From Diploptera punctata (taxonomy: Eukaryota > Arthropoda > Insecta > Blattodea > Blaberidae), in NCBI GenBank assembly GCA_030220185.1, contig JASPKZ010004570.1, positions 310,001-374,000 on the forward strand: 64,000 nt of DNA, given 5' to 3'. Positions 9,885 through 20,290 of the stretch are shown here, piece by piece. A program made the translations under genes and the position numbers. Numbering within the stretch: the first letter of the stretch is position 1; each line of letters begins with the position of its first letter. The notes under the pieces were generated by a model. The model ran no database searches, had not been told where the DNA came from, and was given only the letters and a program-made list of their open reading frames with translations.

Positions 9885-10605
9885 AGAACATATTTTAATC
9901 GACTCACCTCATACATTTTCAAACTTCTTTGATACCGACGGTTTCAGACAATATCATGTCCTTCTTCAGTCATGGCTTCCACTGATGAAAGTCCATGATT
10001 GTTGATTTCTTTAGTGACAATCACTTCTTGTGCTGCCATCTTTCGTTGGGATTATAAACTTTGTAATTAAATTTTTATCCACCGGAATATCAAAATTCAT
10101 AGATCAATATTTATTCTTCTGAATGAATATCATTTCCCAAATTGTCAATTCCAACGGTTTATCCAATTGTTTCAAAAGTTTTGCTTCTTTTTCAATTTTA
10201 TGATGTTCTAGTAAACTATGTGCAGCAATGACTGATTTTTCAATTTCACAATTTTTTAATATTTCTAAAATGTTCTTTAGGGCGTGTTTCCAAATTCCTT
10301 TTGGTTTTTCCTATGTATACTTTGCTACAATCATTACAATTAATTTGATAAATTCCAGATTTCTTACTGTCTGAGATATTGATTTTTTTATTGGTATTTA
10401 GAAGTTTTTCCAGACTAAATTTATTTATTGGTGCCAAAGTAATGTTGTATTTGTCTAATATATTTTTGAAATTTCCCATGTACTATTGGATGGTAAGTAA
10501 TTTTCTTGAAATTCTTCTTTTCTTTACTAACAATTTGTAGGGTAGAGCATTCTTTAAGTTGTTTTATATTTCTGAATTTCTTTAATTTGTTAGATATTAT
10601 ACTCT
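9885..10605 (-). pseudogene. PLE group H C-terminal half (linker, GIY-YIG) with 3' end
   Basis: On the minus strand: linker KYNITLAPINKFSLEKLL, GIY-YIG KSGIYQINCNDCSKVYIGKT, KRNLETRPKEHFRNIKK, and after a frame break the TVWEK-type tail, then about 250 bp of 3' UTR and a hammerhead motif near 9931-9969, ending with atgaggtgagtcgat. To the right it abuts a plus-strand PLE 3' end (10606-10800), again tail-to-tail. Confidence 0.8.
9931..9969 (-). ncRNA. Hammerhead ribozyme motif in a PLE 3' end
   Basis: On the minus strand: CTGAAGA core, stem II with gaca/tgtc and a bulged G, GAAAC, stem III ACC/GGT (3 bp) with loop GTC, and A at position 17. All invariant core bases (C3, T4, G5, A6, G8, A9, G12, A13, A14) are present. 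Stem I is weak in this copy (tga/tca adjacent to the core). Confidence 0.6.
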
Positions 10606-10800
10606 TTATGAACTTTGAAATTCCTGGAGAAAGGAGCCTCATTACCATGTTCCTTGGAACACAGATCCAGGGCCGACAACTTGAAGAAAAGAAAAAAAAC
10701 CAGTTTGTGGCAAGCTGAAGATGGAGCAATAGCTTTGAAACAATCGTCCAACAAAATAAACATATGAGGTGAGAATGTTAAAAAATACAAACTCAAATAT
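10606..10800 (+). mobile_element. PLE 3' end, plus orientation
   Basis: Codes for MNFEIPGERSLITMFLG, then 3' sequence with acatatgaggtgagaatg. It is the mirror of the 8536-8880 segment and joined inverted to 9885-10605. Ends about 25 bp before the first tRNA-like repeat. Confidence 0.75.
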
Positions 10801-10823
10801 TAAATTAAACCAGATCGCAACTC

Positions 10824-10896
10824 GCCTCGGTAGCTCAGTTGGTAGAGCACTTGGCCCGGAAAGCCAAGAGTCCTGGGTTTGAGTCTCGGCCTAGGC
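10824..10896 (+). tRNA. tRNA-like cloverleaf, first unit of a tandem dimer
   Basis: A 73-nt tRNA-like body with D stem GCTC/GAGC, anticodon stem ttggc/gccaa and T arm; loop ccggaaa gives GGA at the anticodon position, with C instead of the usual U33. Boxes tagctcagttgg and ggtttgagtct. The T-run aaatttttctcttcaaat follows. The same body repeats head-to-tail 302 bp downstream. Confidence 0.75.
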
Positions 10897-11125
10897 AAAA
10901 ATTTTTCTCTTCAAATATAATTTATCCTTCAGTGAGAAGTGTCAAATTAATAATAAAATCGTCAATAGAAGCCCTACTGGCTTTATAAAGTAGTGTTAAA
11001 TTCCAATTAACGTCTTCTTAACTAAGAAGCCACCATTTGCAAAGATAGAAGCTACGGTTTCAAGCATTTGGCACGAGGGAATTAGAATGTATATAAGAGA
11101 AAAATTTGTGTCTAAATTGCAACTC
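10897..11125 (+). repeat. Spacer of the tRNA tandem dimer
   Basis: About 229 bp between the two tRNA-like bodies. It opens with aaaaatttttctcttcaaat, contains gtcttcttaactaagaagcc and ccatttgcaaagatagaagc, and closes with ataagagaaaaatttgtgtc before the next tRNA. The opening and closing tracts are complementary. The same spacer, diverged, occurs at 24838-25020, 36080-36137, 49339-49558 and 55358-55714. Confidence 0.75.
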
Positions 11126-11198
11126 GCCTCAGTTGCTCAGTTGGTAGAGCACTTGGCCCGGAAAGCCAAGGGTCCCGGGTTTGAGTCTCGGTCTAGGC
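11126..11198 (+). tRNA. tRNA-like cloverleaf, second unit of a tandem dimer
   Basis: A near copy of 10824-10896 (cctcagttgctcag instead of cctcggtagctcag). Followed by gaacatttttctcttcaaat. Spacing start-to-start to the first unit is 302 bp. Confidence 0.75.
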
Positions 11199-11261
11199 GA
11201 ACATTTTTCTCTTCAAATATAACTCATAATGTAACTTCCTAATGATTTTAAAATATGTAGC

Positions 11262-11710
11262 TTATTAAGAGATTGAATTGAAAATATACACTTCACCCCA
11301 TATTTTGTTTTCTCACATGGATATGTTTTGGGAACCCTTGTTACCATATTCAACTAGTATCTACTGTTGTGTTGATCGTTAGATGTCTTATATATTTGGT
11401 AATGAGGAGATAAATCTCATAATTAAATAATTATTTTCTTTAGAAATTTCAAAATTCATTGTATTTTTCAGTATAGGGAAATAATCTACATCCAGAAAAA
11501 CAGAGACAAAGTAGTGGATTTTGAATTGCCAGGTTAAAGAATTTAACTATAAGGTTTGCCTGTTCACCACCAGAGCAAAATAATATACAAGAAATCCAAC
11601 AGTCAATACAGCAGCCAGATACTAATTGAAAATAGTGACGAGGATCCCTCAAAGTCCAGCTAACAAAATATAATATGAGGTGTATATTTACTATGCAATC
11701 TCTTAACAAA
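11262..11710. mobile_element. PLE foldback, 3' ends only
   Basis: Outer arms aaatatacacttcacccc (left) and atatgaggtgtatattta (right) are complementary PLE-like ends. The left inner part codes on the minus strand for a MNFE-like tail; the right part codes on the plus strand for IYIQKNRDKVVDFELPG, a variant of the PLE C-terminal IYIQKNK..MNFEIP block. A foldback of two short, diverged PLE 3' ends. Confidence 0.5.
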
Positions 11711-11875
11711 TTACCTCTTAATATTTACTTCCTATCAATTATTGATTAATTTTTCTGAATTTTCAATCAGTTCTGAATTTATTTTATATTTATAACTTCC
11801 ATAATTTTTTTAATTCATCGGAGAACATTTTTTAAAAACTCACTTTATAAATTTTGTACTTTTCACGAACCCACG

Positions 11876-11912
11876 ATTTCAAGCATAATCACGCCCATCC
11901 TCAGTCACAACT
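11876..11912 (-). ncRNA. Hammerhead ribozyme motif, PLE group H left arm
   Basis: Minus strand: CTGAGGA core, a G-U rich stem II (gggcgt/atgctt), GAAA, stem III ATC/GGT with loop GTG, T at position 17. Core bases intact. The opposite arm has its own version at 12209-12245. Confidence 0.5.
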
Positions 11913-12208
11913 CCGACTGATGAAATTCTTCGGCCATCAACTCATCTATTGTCACCATCTTCAATGCTGTCATCTATGGCTGAATTTATAAACTTCAAAA
12001 TCAAATTTTGTTCGTTAGGAATATCAAAATTCATTGATCTATATTTATCTTTCTGAATGTAAAAATTAATAGAGATCAATAAAATTTGATATTCCTAACG
12101 AACAAAATTTGACCTCGAAGTTTATAAATTCAACCATAGATGACAGCACTGAAGATGGTGACGATAGGAGAGTTGACAGCCGAAGAATTTTATCAGTTGG
12201 AATTGTGA

Positions 12209-12245
12209 CTGATGATGGGCATGATTACGCTTGAAACCACAGTTT
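12209..12245 (+). ncRNA. Hammerhead ribozyme motif, PLE group H right arm
   Basis: CTGATGA core, stem II gggc/gctt, GAAAC, loop CACA, GTT. Core bases intact; stem II is weakened by G-U pairs. Confidence 0.5.
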
Positions 12246-12323
12246 CGTGAAAAGTACGAAATTTATGAGGTGAATTTTCAAAAAAATGTTCTCCAATGAA
12301 TTTAAATGATTATACCTGATAAT

Positions 12324-13096
12324 TAAGGTAGAATATACCTCATAGTGAGAATTCCTAAAATAAGTAATTATAAGACATATCAAGTCTAAATAGGAAACAC
12401 GAAAATCCAATATGGCGGACATAACCTCAAATTCAAAATATAACGAACATTTATTTGGCCTCAAAAAAGATATTAAAAAATTCTATAAATTAAGAGAAGA
12501 CAGAAGGAAATGCGTGGTGGATATCAAATTCATTAATGAATGCCTTAAATTGGAAATTGTACCAAATTTCGTAAGAGGATTAATCAAAGACAATGGCAGC
12601 CTACAACAAACCGTTTTGGAAAGAAAGTTTTGAAAATGGAGGAGAACAAACATTACGAAAAAATAAGCAATTTCGACACTCAATTATACTTTTTACATTT
12701 GAAAATTTCTAAGTACATTGGCGAATTTTGTTGGGAAAATTTAGAAGAAAAGTTCTTCAGTAGGCTTAATTACATCATCAAACAAAAAGTTACTAAACAT
12801 GGGAAGAAAATCGAAAATTTGAAAATTAAAGCAATTGGAAATAAGAAGAAACTAGGAAACAACCATAAATCATCCAAGAACAAAAATCTTGAAAGTGAAA
12901 ATGTGATTAATAGTAGTGTTGTCAACTTATCTTCAAAAACTTTTGATGACAAAGAAATGCAACTTTTGGAAAATGGTTTGAAAACTTGTATAAATTTTTC
13001 GGACAAAAAAAAAAAAAAAAAAAAAATATGAGGTGAGTGATAAACATATTCTACCTTAATGAATATACCTCATAGTGAGAATTCCTAAAATAAGTA
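12324..13096 (+). mobile_element. PLE group G deletion derivative with terminal repeats
   Basis: A 773-bp insertion flanked by the 12-bp duplication atacctgataat (12312-12323 and 13097-13108) in the end of a group-H PLE. It starts and ends with the same ~36-bp sequence (atatacctcatagtgagaat ... aaaataagta), the terminal direct repeat (pLTR) expected of PLEs. Inside is only the pre-RT coding region; an A-run (about 13004-13026) joins it directly to the 3' end (atgaggtgagtgataaac). RT and GIY-YIG are gone. Confidence 0.75.
12412..13031 (+). pseudogene. PLE N-terminal (pre-RT) coding region, truncated
   Basis: Two frames, 12412-12633 and 12630-13031, abut with a frame change. The first has KFYKLREDRRKCVVDIKFIN and LEIVPNFVRGLIK; the second has DTQLYFLHLKISKYIGEF, an R/K-rich stretch, and NLSSKTFDDKEMQLLENGLK. 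This order (DI-F---C--L-I-P-F-, then V-NLSS--L---E--LL--GL-) is what precedes the RT in Penelope-like ORFs. It runs into a poly-Lys tract coded by the A-run and stops. No catalytic part. Confidence 0.75.
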
Positions 13097-13323
13097 ATAC
13101 CTGATAATGTTTACTTCCAAACATTAATTTAATACAATTACATAATTTTCATTAGCTTTGATGTTAAATCTAAATATTGTGCTATCTCTCCTGACAACAA
13201 AGCAGTATATCTGTTACATTTTTCTTAAATCTTGAAACATATTAAAAGAGACATACAAATATTAAGATTCCCTTTCTCAGCATCTACTTTAGCCAATAAA
13301 TATATTTTAATTTTATTAATTAC

Positions 13324-13399
13324 CTGCGTAAGTTGATTTTATCATCTTCTGTAAAAAAAGTAATAGCCTTGCCTTGTCTTCCTGCTCGACCAGTTCTAC
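13324..13399 (-). CDS. DDX52: DDX52-type RNA helicase, fifth exon in the window
   Basis: Acceptor AG at 13400-13401, donor GT at 13322-13323. The exon completes the Gly of motif VI begun in the exon at 26601-26751 and reads [15 protein letters not shown], then TEDDKINLR. The [11 protein letters not shown] arginine-finger motif spans the exon junction. Phase 1 in, phase 2 out, matching both neighbours. Confidence 0.95.
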
Positions 13400-13624
13400 C
13401 TTTAAAAGAAATCATAACTTACATGTAGAATAGACTAGAATACAATGAAATTCACATTTAAGAAAATAACAGGACATTGAAATGTAAAAAGACTCCTCTT
13501 TCTGACAATGTATTTTTTTTTAGTTGTCCACTTAGACAAACAGGATACAAAACAGATGTACCCCATTTGTTTTCAACATTATGATGGTTGCGATTAATTA
13601 CATTATACATTTGTATAATGGAGT

Positions 13625-13808
13625 TTTTTTTTGAGACTGGAAAAATCTTACCTCATATTAATGTTGGTTCAGTTTGAACATGTTTCGATACAGAGGATTA
13701 TATCAAAACATGTTCTAACTGTCTGAACAAGCTGATGACGATATATAATTTTGATATTGAACCAACATTAATTTGATGTAAGACGTTTTCCAGTCTCAAA
13801 AAAACTTG
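13625..13808. mobile_element. Short foldback, PLE group C-like ends
   Basis: Arms ttttgagactggaaaaatc and gttttccagtctcaaaa are complementary, and further in cctcatattaatgttggttc pairs with gaaccaacattaatttgatg. The plus strand carries ctgatgacgatat...ttgaacc, a possible decayed hammerhead core. No coding sequence. Confidence 0.55.
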
Positions 13809-13859
13809 ATTAAAAGAACCACAAAATGTTACTCTCTAAAATAAACCATTTGTATAATG

Positions 13860-14960
13860 GTTGAGTAGACATAGGTTTTTACCATAATATTAGATTACAA
13901 TGGAATTTAATAGTTGCATGGTAAGCAATAAAAATAATTTAAATATTTCAAGATCAACTAAAAATATTTAGTATGCTTTGACAAAAGAACACTTTTTGTT
14001 GTGAATTTTATATAATGTACTTTTAGTTTTTCAGTTAATTTTTATAGATTATAATAAAATTACTACTTAAATTATGTTAAAACATCGGTGGAAAGATCAA
14101 GACCATCTTCGTTAGGTTTACCGTCACAGGTCACATGACCTAAAAAGGTTTTGTTCATGATGATGATGAATTTATGTTATTGTTGCACTCAAGTATATTT
14201 TATACACAGTTGTGTGTTAAACTTCAAGTACATACATAAAACAATCTGGGTGTATATAGACCTGCATCTGGATTGGAAATAATACTGCATGAAAGTGTTC
14301 TCAATTCTTCACTCCCTAAATAGATTTTGAAACTTCCTTCCCTTGAAATTAAAACAAATACTTGTACAGACTCTTGTAATGTCACATTTTGATTACTGTG
14401 ACACATTACTGACTGATCTGGCAACTGTTCTAAACTGACAGACTACAATGTTCTCATAATGCATGCATTTGATTTGCATTCAATCTCTATCAATATCAGG
14501 ACTATGTCTAATGACCGAAGAACTCTACATTCATATGTTTTGCAATTCTAAATTCTGGACACCCATTTACCAAGTTATTTATCAACACATTTTCAAAATA
14601 TATCAGCTCATCACAATTTAGACACAATATCACAAGTTACTATTTTACATTTGATACCACAGCACAGGAAATGTTTATACTCAGAATCTTTACAATATCT
14701 ATGACTATAGAGCATGGAATCCAGTCATGTGAGGGACTGTCAATCACTATCATTATTTAAATTTAAATTAACTGATATTTTAAGTTCCACATAATGAAAA
14801 TACTACCCGCATAACATATATTTTCAGTATTTTATATGTATCTATATAAATATTAATCTAGGAAGTTTTCCTTACTTTATTTTATATTTTATTAGTGTTA
14901 ATATTAGACTACATTCGCATTGTGCATTGTTAGACTATATGTGAATTATATTTTAAAATT
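13860..14960. other. Intron sequence without recognised features
   Basis: AT-rich sequence. A short minus-strand frame (14224-14424) matches nothing I recognise. No repeat ends, tRNA-like or transposase motifs seen. Confidence 0.4.
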
Positions 14961-14968
14961 GCAATAAG

Positions 14969-15187
14969 TAGGGCTAGCATTTTTATATACTAAAAGGTAA
15001 GATTGCAACATAGTATAATGAGAAGTTAGACTTATGGTTATGACTATCTTTTGTTTTTGTTTTACACATAAACAGTTGAATAATATAATGAGAAGTTAGA
15101 CTTCTGACTGTCTTTTGTTTCACACACAAACGGATGAATAATATATACTAATCTGCATTGCAATCTTACATAAAACTCCTAGCCCTA
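14969..15187. mobile_element. Small MITE-like element
   Basis: Bounded by tagggctag and ctagcccta in inverted orientation, with aataagta on the left and again just after the right end, which would fit an 8-bp target duplication. Inside, taatgagaagttagactt is directly repeated (about 15017 and 15088). No coding capacity. Superfamily uncertain. Confidence 0.4.
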
Positions 15188-15225
15188 GTAATAAGTATAT
15201 ACAATTTTATATTATTTTATTATCT

Positions 15226-15580
15226 GTTGGTTGAATGGAAGAGAAGGTATTAACTCTGCCAGCTTAAATTCCAAGCGCAACAGGCCTAGAAGGCCCTTGG
15301 CCCACCAGCTGGCCTCACGTCTACATGTGCTAATCATAAGCCAGTGTAGGGGTGACATGTGATAAGCATGTCGAGTTCCCCAGCCGTTATAGCTGGTACT
15401 CTCAAACGTGAGTCACTACTTATTGTAGCTACCCAAATGCCTGACGATACTGGGTGGGCACTGGTCCTATATTGGCCGAAATTCCATGAGGAAATTTCTT
15501 CCCTCATGGGGAAGTCCTGAGCTCTGTGCCAAGGCATTCTTGCCTTAACCACTCGGCTACAGCGTGGGACTTGCCAGGTT
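15226..15580 (-). mobile_element. tRNA-derived SINE, family 2
   Basis: On the minus strand a head with cgctgtagccgagtggttaa (A box) leads to a body with acccagtatcgtcaggcatt and a tail with tctcttccattcaacc. The tail motif ttgaatggaagacaaggc also appears at about 25135, pointing to another truncated copy there. Confidence 0.55.
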
Positions 15581-15600
15581 AAATAAAGCATTATTATTGT

Positions 15601-16951
15601 CAGTGGCGTGCGGTGGTCAGAGCAATTACCCCAGTTGTATGACGAAAATGTGACTTATAGTTTATAAAAACTTTTATACCGAATTCTTCAGTTTACAAAT
15701 AGTAAGATACTAAAATGCCTTGTAATTTTTATTTGTTAGATCTGGTAAATCTGGAGTTGACCTGCCTTGTTGTACGAGGTCATTTTTCTTGTTGAAAAAT
15801 CTGCAGAGTCTTGTTTGTAAATTGCATTCATTTTTACTAAATTGACAAATCACATTTATCAGTAACACTTTAAAACTCGTAAAAACATATTAATAACGCA
15901 TTTGAACGAACTCAGTGTTGATATTAAATTCAACTGTTGCTTTCCACAAATAATATATATATGTTCGTAATAATCCAATTATTGTTATATAATATAGATA
16001 AAACTTCTTAAATTAACAGGTTGCTATAGCTGACAAAACATACTGCATAATTTTATTTATTATATTAATGTATTTTTTTGTAAAAATGTAACTAGCATAA
16101 ATTAAATATTATACAATAAGAAATGCGGGGCCACGCTGTAGCATAGTGGTTAAGGCACTGCGCTACAAGCCAGAAGGTCGAGGGTTCAAGTCCCGGTGGG
16201 GTCAGGATTTTTAACCTGACCCAAACCTTCTGGCGGCACTATGGCCCTGGGGTCGACTCAGCCTCTAATGGAAATGAGTACCAGATGCTTGTTCTAGGGT
16301 AAAGGCGGCCGTCACACAGGGCTGACATCAAGTGCCGATTGTCCAGAAAAAGTGGGAGCCTTAACCTCCTACTACCCGAAGGGCCTCCTGAAGCCTGTAG
16401 TGGGATTACTTTACTTTTACATTAAGAAATGTTATTTTGAAAAATTCTATTACTGAGGAATTGGCACTTCCCAAATCAGCCAATCACGTTTCTTCATCAA
16501 ATGAATATTTCATGAATTGATAGGTCAAAACGTCATTTGACCTTCTGCATACTTATTTGAGTTGTGTCGTTAACTGGATACAGCTAGCTGATATTCAATA
16601 AAAAGTCGATGGAATAAGACACAAGCTTCATCTACTGGATTATCACTGGTCTAGTGAGGCTTATTGCTGGACATAGCAGGCAGTGATATAATTTGCTTGC
16701 GTGGTTTCATCTGCAGCTGTGGGGATAACATAGAGGAAACACTCTGTGTGTTCCTCTGTGGAAATAATAAAGGCTCTGTCAAACCGAATGCGATACATGT
16801 CTCCTGGCACGGCTGGATTTTTTATTTTGATGTTCACGTGTAATTGATTTGAATGCAATTTGGCAAATATATATATTTTTTAATTCAAAATTATTAATAT
16901 ACTAATTACCCCAGCAGTGCTGGGGTAGCTGGCATTGAATGCATGTCACTG
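15601..16951. mobile_element. hAT-like element, nonautonomous (putative)
   Basis: Starts with cagtggcgtgcggtgg and ends with gcatgtcactg, complementary ends that resemble the CAGTGGCG termini of many hAT elements; aattaccccag recurs inverted near both ends. The flanking 8 bp do not match clearly because both sides are TTA-rich. Inside is a SINE (16126-16422) and no transposase. Confidence 0.4.
16126..16422 (+). mobile_element. tRNA-derived SINE, family 1
   Basis: tRNA-like head (gcatagtggttaaggcac, gggttcaagtcccg), body as in the 1309-1604 copy, ending in tgtagtgggattactttac. Flanked by the direct repeat taagaaatg (16117-16125 and 16423-16431). Confidence 0.8.
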
Positions 16952-16995
16952 ACTATTATTATTATTATCATTATATAACAATAAATTATATAATA

Positions 16996-17190
16996 ATCAT
17001 TATATGAATCAGATTTTACATGTCACCCCATATTTTGAATAACCCAGATCAGTTTCAAAGAAATGTTCTCTTCATTTTCAACTGGCATTACTTAGATAAA
17101 GTTAAAAATGAAGACAACATCTCTTTGAAACTGGTTTGGGAATTATACAAAATATAGGGTGAGGTGTAAAATCTGATTCATCTAATGATT
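16996..17190. mobile_element. Short foldback with PLE-like ends
   Basis: Outer arms gaatcagattttacatgtc (left) and ggtgtaaaatctgattc (right), then cagtttcaaagaaatgttct against aacatctctttgaaactg. The right arm has atgaagacaac...gaaactggttt, reminiscent of a decayed hammerhead end. No coding sequence. Confidence 0.5.
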
Positions 17191-17279
17191 ACATAATACC
17201 TCATAGTGGTATTTCCCAAAAATATCAAATTCGTGACTTGTTTAGAATACCATATTCAATTGGGAGAAAAATGCTTTTA

Positions 17280-17790
17280 TCAGTGTTCAATGAAATGCCT
17301 GGATTGTATGTTGTGAGTTTTGTTACATTATTTTTAACCCCGGTTGCAGAAGATCTCTTGAGGCTTGTGATCCTGCAATATTCTGCCAGAATATGATGCA
17401 AATTGACTTAGGCTTTCACGGCCGGAGTTATTATGATGCTCGGTTGATTTCTTTATTGGTGTATCCATTGGCTGTGAATACTGTATGGAGATGTTTAAGT
17501 TCAGTTTTATTCAGGATGGCAAAGTTTCTTGGCACGATTTTTCAATGTTTTGATGATACCAAGTTTCTGTTTGGGGTGATGATTGGAGGTTTTATGAGGA
17601 TATCTGTCAGTATGCATAGGTTATCTATATCTGATGTGATAAATGTTGCTATCTCCTTCTCTTCTGATTGAGATGTTCAGAAAGGCTATACTGTTATCTT
17701 TTTCTTTTTCTACGGTGAATTGTATATTGGAGTTTATGTTGTTGATGTGCGTAAGAAATTGCTGCCAAGTTTCCTCAAGATATCACTAAT
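17280..17790 (-). pseudogene. PLE group D fragment, inverted arm
   Basis: On the minus strand, degraded translation with NNINSNIQFTVEKE, then a repeat of the block after the RT (AFL-ISIRRE), matching the plus-strand group-D copy at 17790-18790. Tail-out pairing with that copy makes a foldback of about 400 bp arms. Confidence 0.6.
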
Positions 17791-18786
17791 CTTTTCAAAC
17801 ACTTCTTAACCACCAGCTATTTCTTATTCAATAATGACTTCTATGAACAAATAGATGGAGTAGCTATGGCTAAGTCTCCTGAGTCCAGTAGTTGCAAATT
17901 TCTTTATGGAAAACTTCGACCAAAAATGTTAAGAGACTGCCCCTCTTAAACCCAAGACATGGATTTGATATGTAGATTGACACCTTTGTAATTTGGAACC
18001 ACGGGGAAGAGCAATAGAATTTCTTATGCACAGCAACAACATAAACTCCAATATACAATTCACCGTAGAAAAAGATAACAGCACAGCCTTTCTGGACATC
18101 TCAATCAGAAGAAAAGAAGATATCACACCATATGTAGAAAACCTAAGCATACTGACAGATATCTTCATAAAACCTCCAATCATCACCCCATACAGAAACT
18201 TGGTATCATCAAAACATTGACAAATCGCACCAAGAAACTTTGCTATCCTGAATTATTAAAAACTGAACTTAAACATCTCCGTACAGTATTCACAGCCAAT
18301 TGATACACCAACAAAGAAATCAACCAAGCAAACCATCCCAGACGATACAACAACAAGGAATCAGAAGAAAAACTTCAACCAGGGCATTTTTACCTTTCAT
18401 CATGAATGTAATTGACCATATTGGAAAGCTGCTTAAGAAAGAAAACATAAAAACAGTATACAGGCCCACCAGGAAAATCAAAAAACCTCCTCAGACCGAT
18501 TAAGGATCAACTTCATCCTCATCAATCAGCAGGCATATACAGGATCCCATGCAGTTGCAGCCAAGTATATATATATATAGGCACCACTAAATGCAGCATC
18601 GCAACCAGACTTAAAGAACATGAAAGATACAGCCGTCTTAAACAAGTGGAAAAGTTGGCAGTAGCAGAACACTCTCTACTTGAAGGCCATACAGTACAAT
18701 CATACAATACAACAAGACAGATATATTATCTAACTGCACACACTATTTTACCCGACTGCAATGAGAAGCCATTGAAATATTCAAAC
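17790..18786 (+). pseudogene. PLE group D, RT 3' part and GIY-YIG, degraded
   Basis: Pieces of the RT palm (VVANFFMENFDQK after a decayed motif B), then NINSNIQFTVEKDNSTAFLD, ISIRRKEDITPYVEN, linker remnants, and a GIY-YIG domain split by frameshifts and a TA microsatellite: AGIYRIPCSCS, then IGTTKCSIATRLKEHERYSR and VAEHSLLEGHTV. Many stops. It is interrupted at 18800 by a group-C foldback; its 3' end resumes at 20421. Confidence 0.75.
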
Positions 18787-18852
18787 ATCAAAATAGTTAT
18801 ATTATTTTTGGTCTGGACATCTTACCTCAATATTAATGTTGATTTGTTCTTG

Positions 18853-18888
18853 GACATGTTTCAAAACAATTCTCTGTTTTATCTTCAG
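18853..18888 (-). ncRNA. Hammerhead ribozyme motif, group C left arm
   Basis: Minus strand: CTGAAGA, stem II aaaaca/tgtttt, GAAAC, loop AT, GTC. Stem III is two pairs (AC/GT) closed by two bases, or a self-complementary acatgt if two strands pair. Core intact, stem I poor. Confidence 0.55.
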
Positions 18889-19224
18889 CTTTCCCAGACT
18901 GGTTTTATTTATGTTGCATTATGTTGCACCACCTGGATGTCGATGTCAGCTCCATCCTGTGGTTGGCCAAAGAACCTCCAAACAAGGTCACCCTCCATCG
19001 GAATATCAAAATTCATAACTCTGTTTCTGTTCTTCTGAATATAAATTTTTTCCCAAATAGTCAGCTCGTTTGTATTTTCTAACTGTTTTAATAATTTAGT
19101 GTCTGAATTTATATTATGTTTTTCAGACCAAACATGAGCAGCAACTGCAGATTTTTCAATTTCTCCATTTTGATATTTCTTATGTGTTCTTTGGTTCTAA
19201 TTTTTAGGTTTCTTTTTGTTTTCC

Positions 19225-19593
19225 CTATATATATCTTTTCACAACCCATGCATTCAATTTGATATATTCCTGACTTTTTATTTTTATCAGTTTTTTCATT
19301 TTTGTTGGTTTTATTAGTTTATTTAAACTGTAGTTATTTTTTGGTGCTAATTTAATATTAAACTTCTCAAATATATTTTGAAATTTATTATGTACCCAGG
19401 GGTGATATGTGAATTTCCTATATTTTTTCATAGGTGGTTCTTCTTTTTCAAGATTACTTCTGTTTATCATTTTTTGTTTTTTATACTTTTCTATCCTTTT
19501 ATGTACCATTTTTTCATCAAACCCATTTTCTCTTGCTACTTTGAATATGTGTTTTTTCACATGTTTGAAATCTTCTTCGTTTAAGGGTACCCT
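19225..19593 (-). pseudogene. PLE group C linker/GIY-YIG, left arm
   Basis: Minus-strand frame with KKHIFKVARENGFDEKMVHK, KFTYHPWVHNKFQNIFEKF and the linker; the frame breaks before the GIY motif (KSQEYIKLNAWVVKRYI, where the right arm has KSGIYQIECMGCEKIYIGKT), due to a missing base in the A-run. Domain otherwise as in the right arm. Confidence 0.8.
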
Positions 19594-19667
19594 TAAACGA
19601 AGAAGATTTCAAACATGAGAAAAAACACATAATCAAAGTAGCAAGAGAAAATGGGTTTGATGAAAAA

Positions 19668-20270
19668 ATGGTACATAAAAGGATAGAAAAGTATAAAAAA
19701 CAAAAAATGATAAACAGAAGTAATCTTGAAAAAGAAGAACCACCTATGAAAAAATATAGGAAATTCACATATCACCCCTGGGTACATAATAAATTTCAAA
19801 ATATATTTGAGAAGTTTAATATTAAATTAGCACCAAAAAATAACTACAGTTTAAATAAACTAATAAAAACCAACAAAAATGAAAAAACTGATAAAAATAA
19901 AAAGTCAGGAATATATCAAATTGAATGCATGGGTTGTGAAAAGATATATATAGGGAAAACAAAAAGAAACCTAAAAATTAGAACCAAAGAACACATAAGA
20001 AATATCAAAAATGGAGAAATTGAAAAATCTGCAGTTGCTGCTCATGTTTGGTCTGAAAAACATAATATAAATTCAGACACTAAATTATTAAAACAGTTAG
20101 AAAATACAAACGAGCTGACTATTTGGGAAAAAATTTATATTCAGAAGAACAGAAACAGAGTTATGAATTTTGATATTCCGATGGAGGGTGACCTTGTTTG
20201 GAGGTTCTTTGGCCAACCACAGGATGGAGCTGACATCGACATCCAGGTGGTGCAACATAATGCAACATAA
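19668..20270 (+). pseudogene. PLE group C linker/GIY-YIG/C-terminus, open but 5'-truncated
   Basis: A 200-codon open frame: linker KYRKFTYHPWVHNKFQNIFE, LAPKNNYSLNKLIK, GIY-YIG domain KSGIYQIECMGCEKIYIGKT, KRNLKIRTKEHIRNIKNG, then VAAHVWSEKHNINSDTKLLK and ELTIWEKIYIQKNRNRVMNF, the standard PLE C-terminus. Stop at 20268-20270, 21 bp before the hammerhead core. The RT is missing because the copy starts in the linker, so it cannot encode a complete enzyme, though the endonuclease domain is intact. Confidence 0.85.
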
Positions 20271-20290
20271 ATAAAACCAGTCTGGGAAAG

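Larger units (their letters stand above)
11806..12311. mobile_element. PLE group H foldback, 3' ends
   Basis: The minus arm (about 11806-12060) and plus arm (about 12073-12311) are complementary over about 240 bp and meet in the coding tail (ctgaatgtaaaaattaatag). Both arms have a 3' UTR with ctgaagatggtgac, a hammerhead core and an end with atgaggtgaattttcaaaaa. A further group-H copy is at 40275-41700. Confidence 0.7.

Noticed and set aside
19378..19618. Phe-rich frames that look like membrane proteins
   Set aside because: Antisense of the Lys-rich PLE linker; the same happens at 19517-19799, 45074-45313 and 53182-53403.
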